From: Magnetospirillum sulfuroxidans
GTDB lineage: Bacteria > Pseudomonadota > Alphaproteobacteria > Rhodospirillales > Magnetospirillaceae
Direction: 5' to 3'
Assembly (NCBI RefSeq): GCF_018224925.1
Contig: NZ_JAGTUF010000015.1
Coordinates: 28,739-92,738, forward strand
DNA length: 64,000 nucleotides
The position numbers and the translations under genes were made by a program. Positions 61,625 through 64,000 of this stretch are shown piece after piece; within the stretch, counting starts at the first letter, position 1, and every line of letters begins with the position of its first letter. The notes under the pieces are model-generated. The model saw nothing but the letters and a program-made list of their open reading frames with translations. It was not told the DNA's origin and searched no databases.

Positions 61625-62565
61625 GGGGCCTCCTTGCGGCGCAGCTTCTTGGCGATGGTGGGAACCAGGCCCTTGGGCATGAAGATCATGGTGCCCATCA
61701 TGATGCCGCCCAGGATGATCGGTTCGAAATCCTCGAAGGCGGCCAGGGCGTTGGGCAACAGCGTCATGATGACGGCGCCGAGGACCGAGCCCATGGTCGA
61801 CGCCATGCCGCCAAACACCGCCATCACCACGAATTCCACCGATTTGGTGAAGCCTAGAATCGACGGGGTGACGGTCGGGGTGTGATGGGCGAACAGTGAC
61901 CCGGCGAAGCTGGCGAACATGGCGGAGACGACGAAGATGAGCACCTTGTAGCTGGTGGTGTCGATGCCGACGACGCGGGCGCCGACCTCGGCCCCGTGCA
62001 AGGCCCGCAAGGCGCGGCCGATGGGCGAATCGATCAGATTGCTGGCCAGCCAGACCGCCAGCAACAGCGACCCGCCGACCAGCCAGTACCACGATTGCTC
62101 GGAGGCAAAGGTGTAGCCCAGAATGGTGAAGGGGGCCGCCGACATGCCGTCGGGGCCGCCGGTCACCTGCGCCTCGGTATTCAAGACGATGGAGATGATG
62201 ACGCCGATGCCCAAGGTGGCCATGGCCAGATAATGGCCTTTCAAGCGCAGGATCGGCCGGGCGATGACATAAGCGAGGATGCCGACGATCACCGTGCCCA
62301 TGGCCATGGCCCCCAGCACCGGCCAGCCATAGGTGCTGGTCAGGATGGCCGAGGCATAGGCGCCCAGGCCGAAAAAGGCGGCGTGGCCCAGGCTGATCTG
62401 GCCGGCATAGCCGATCAACAGGTTCAGGCCGACGACGACGATGGCGTTCAGCCCGGCATTGATGGCGACGTCGTAATGATAGTCGTTGCGCAGTGCCAAG
62501 GGCAGCAGGGCGATGAGCGCGGCCAGGATGATCAGACCGCGATGGCGTTGCAAGATGGCGTTCAT
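61621..62565 (-). CDS. livM: Branched-chain amino acid ABC transporter permease LivM
   Basis: A 314-residue inner-membrane permease with about nine membrane helices. Conserved segments are GLNLLIGYAGQISLGHAAFFGLGAYAS and the cytoplasmic coupling region near GRALRALHGAEVGARVVGID. It overlaps livG and livH by 4 bp each. Confidence 0.95.
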   Translation of the reverse strand: MNAILQRHRGLIILAALIALLPLALRNDYHYDVAINAGLNAIVVVGLNLLIGYAGQISLGHAAFFGLGAYASAILTSTYGWPVLGAMAMGTVIVGILAYVIARPILRLKGHYLAMATLGIGVIISIVLNTEAQVTGGPDGMSAAPFTILGYTFASEQSWYWLVGGSLLLAVWLASNLIDSPIGRALRALHGAEVGARVVGIDTTSYKVLIFVVSAMFASFAGSLFAHHTPTVTPSILGFTKSVEFVVMAVFGGMASTMGSVLGAVIMTLLPNALAAFEDFEPIILGGIMMGTMIFMPKGLVPTIAKKLRRKEAP

Positions 62566-63437
62566 ACCCGGTCGATCCCTTTCTTGCCGAACAGGCCGTT
62601 GGGACGCAGGACCAGCACCACCAAGATGATGATGAAGGCGATGGCGTCTTTATAGGCGGACGACAGATAGCCGGCGCTCAGCGCCTCGACGATGCCGAGA
62701 ATAAGGCCGCCGGCGACAGCGCCGATGCCGTTGCCCAGGCCGCCGAGGACGGCGGCGGAAAAGCCCTTGAGCCCCAGCATGATGCCCGATTCATAGGAGA
62801 CAAAGGTGATCGGGGTCACCACGATGCCGCCGACCGCGCCCAACAGCGCCGACAGGGCAAAGGAAGACAGCAAGACCCATTTGGTGTTGACCCCCATCAA
62901 CCGCGCCGCCAAGGCGTTGTAAGCGGTGGCCAGCATGGCCTTGCCGGCCAAGGTGGCGTTGAAGAACCAGGCGATGACCACGATCAAGGCCGAACTGACC
63001 CCCATCACCCACAGACTTTGCGGCATCAGGGTGGCCCCCATCAGGTTAAGCGGAGTTTCCCCGGAAAAAGCCGGCAGCGAATGGATGTCCTTGCCAAAGA
63101 CCAGTTGCACCACGCCGCGCAGGAAGATCGAGGCGCCGATGGTGATGATGATCAGCGCCACCACGTCGGCGTCACGCGCCGGCTGGATGGCGAATTTGGC
63201 CAGGGCCAGCCCGACCAACATGGTCACCAGCGTTGCCAACACGATGGCCAACGGCAGCGGCACGCCGGCCGCCAACAACGCCACCGTGCTGATGCCGCCG
63301 ATGACGATGAACTCGCCCTGGGCGAAATTGATGACGTGACTGGCGTTGTAGATGATGGAAAAGCCCAAGCCCACGAGCGCGTAAATGGCGCCCGAGGTCA
63401 ATCCGGCCAGCATGTACTGGATCATCGACTCGATCAT
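62562..63437 (-). CDS. livH: Branched-chain amino acid ABC transporter permease LivH
   Basis: A 291-residue permease of the LivH type with eight or so membrane helices. Conserved are LAGLTSGAIYALVGLGFSII, HVINFAQGEFI and FLRGVVQLVFGKD. The ATG at 63437 follows GGGGGTTCTC, and an in-frame ATG five codons in (MIQYML) is an alternative. It follows the substrate-binding gene after a 125-bp gap containing a stem-loop. Confidence 0.95.
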   Translation of the reverse strand: MIESMIQYMLAGLTSGAIYALVGLGFSIIYNASHVINFAQGEFIVIGGISTVALLAAGVPLPLAIVLATLVTMLVGLALAKFAIQPARDADVVALIIITIGASIFLRGVVQLVFGKDIHSLPAFSGETPLNLMGATLMPQSLWVMGVSSALIVVIAWFFNATLAGKAMLATAYNALAARLMGVNTKWVLLSSFALSALLGAVGGIVVTPITFVSYESGIMLGLKGFSAAVLGGLGNGIGAVAGGLILGIVEALSAGYLSSAYKDAIAFIIILVVLVLRPNGLFGKKGIDRV

Positions 63438-63519
63438 GAGAACCCCCGTGTGGTGGTCCGCCCTGGCTGTGAAGGCGGACCCCGAGACGGTAAAAGCGGA
63501 ACGGGTGGCAGAGCTGGAC

Positions 63520-63551
63520 GTGAGATCGCGGCGGATACGGCGCGATCTCAC
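63520..63551 (-). promoter_or_regulatory. Stem-loop between the liv substrate-binding gene and livH
   Basis: GTGAGATCGCG pairs perfectly with its complement around 10 nt, just after the binding-protein stop. A second stem (GTCCGCC/GGCGGAC) lies at 63456-63480. There is no T tract, so it is more likely an mRNA-stabilising hairpin that favours the binding protein. Confidence 0.55.
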
Positions 63552-63562
63552 GCCATCGTGCG

Positions 63563-64000
63563 CTAATCGAGCATCTTCCAGTCGCCCTTGACGATTTCCA
63601 CCATGTGGAACGCCGACAGGTTCAGCCCCATGTGATCGGTCGGCGACATGGAGACGATGCCGCCGGTGCCGACATAGCCTGAGGTCTTTTCGATCTCGTC
63701 GCGGATCTTGGCCTTGTCCGACGATCCGGCGCGCAAGATCGCCGCCAGGGCGATTTGCAAGCCGTCATAGGCATGGCCGGCAAAGGTCGAGACTTCGGCC
63801 TTGAACGCCGCTTCGTATTCGCTCTTGAAGGTGGTGACCACCGGCTTTTGCGGGTCGGTGGCGGCCAGTTGATCGGCGATCACCAGACCGGCGGCGGGCA
63901 GACGCACGCCGTCGGCGGCGTCGCCGGCCAGACGGATGTAATCCTTCGACGCCACGCCATGGGATTGGTACAGCGGCTGGGTGATGCCCAATTGCTTGTA
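63563..64000 (-). CDS. livK: Branched-chain amino acid ABC transporter substrate-binding protein (partial, 5' end outside)
   Basis: The C-terminal 145 residues of a periplasmic Leu/Ile/Val-binding-type protein. Family features are the repeat of strand-helix units, KSEYEAAFKAEVSTFAGHAYDGL, then LQIALAAIL, and the closing MVEIVKGDWKML. The frame continues past the window edge, so the signal peptide and ligand-binding residues cannot be seen. Substrate is unknown; the linked permeases and ATPases suggest branched-chain amino acids or a related compound. Confidence 0.92.
   Translation of the reverse strand, partial: YKQLGITQPLYQSHGVASKDYIRLAGDAADGVRLPAAGLVIADQLAATDPQKPVVTTFKSEYEAAFKAEVSTFAGHAYDGLQIALAAILRAGSSDKAKIRDEIEKTSGYVGTGGIVSMSPTDHMGLNLSAFHMVEIVKGDWKMLD

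Overview
The window looks like chromosomal DNA of a GC-rich alphaproteobacterium, most likely Rhodospirillales and Magnetospirillum-like. I infer this from gene content and order, not from a database search. The clues are MucR and Irr regulators, an ATP12 F1-ATPase assembly chaperone, OlsB/OlsA ornithine-lipid genes, an fdxA-carD pair, a SAM-II riboswitch ahead of metK, and the order miaB-phoH-ybeY-corC-lnt-xre-metK. No rRNA or tRNA gene and no CRISPR array was found.

Layout. 1-3.75 kb (minus): three overlapping tyrosine-recombinase genes, the end of a mobile element that runs off the left edge. 3.95-8.3 kb (minus): B12-dependent ribonucleotide reductase, then a Tat-exported beta-glucosidase with an acylphosphatase. 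8.4-10.2 kb (plus): RlpA-like protein, fluoride channel, RluC-type pseudouridine synthase. 10.4-11.85 kb (minus): a secreted protein, a ribosome-hibernation-like protein and a remnant of an N-type ATP synthase beta gene. 12.2-15.8 kb (plus): HAD phosphatase, AsmA and ATP12, followed by a strongly AT-rich acquired membrane protein. 17.2-20.8 kb: propionyl-CoA carboxylase beta and alpha. 21-24.6 kb: Irr, a pentaheme NapC/TorC-type cytochrome and a dihaem peroxidase. 24.8-28.4 kb (minus): RarA, a Deg protease and an orphan Hpt/receiver pair.

28.5-33.6 kb: lipoprotein, TusA, MucR, Fur, OlsB/OlsA, MiaB. 33.6-41.8 kb: PhoH, YbeY, CorC-like, Lnt, XRE regulator, SAM-II riboswitch, MetK, TrmB, TerC and TerB. 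41.8-46.4 kb: FdxA, CarD, a degenerate metallophosphoesterase, HtpG, HPF. 46.6-53.2 kb: LysR regulator, VanX-type dipeptidase, TsaB/RimI, DNA polymerase I coupled to a small zinc-finger gene. 53.2-57.6 kb: lone ABC ATPase, lipoprotein hydrolase, two paralogous secreted proteins, and a Sel1-like secreted protein. 57.7-59.9 kb (minus): a two-component diiron oxygenase system. 60.1-64 kb (minus): a branched-chain amino-acid type ABC transporter (livK-H-M-G-F).

Most of the window is housekeeping. The parts least explained by known systems are the recombinase trio, the diiron oxygenase with its own reductase, the ABC ATPase/hydrolase/paralogue operon, the quinol-cytochrome/peroxidase pair, and an in-frame palindromic repeat inside the corC-like gene.
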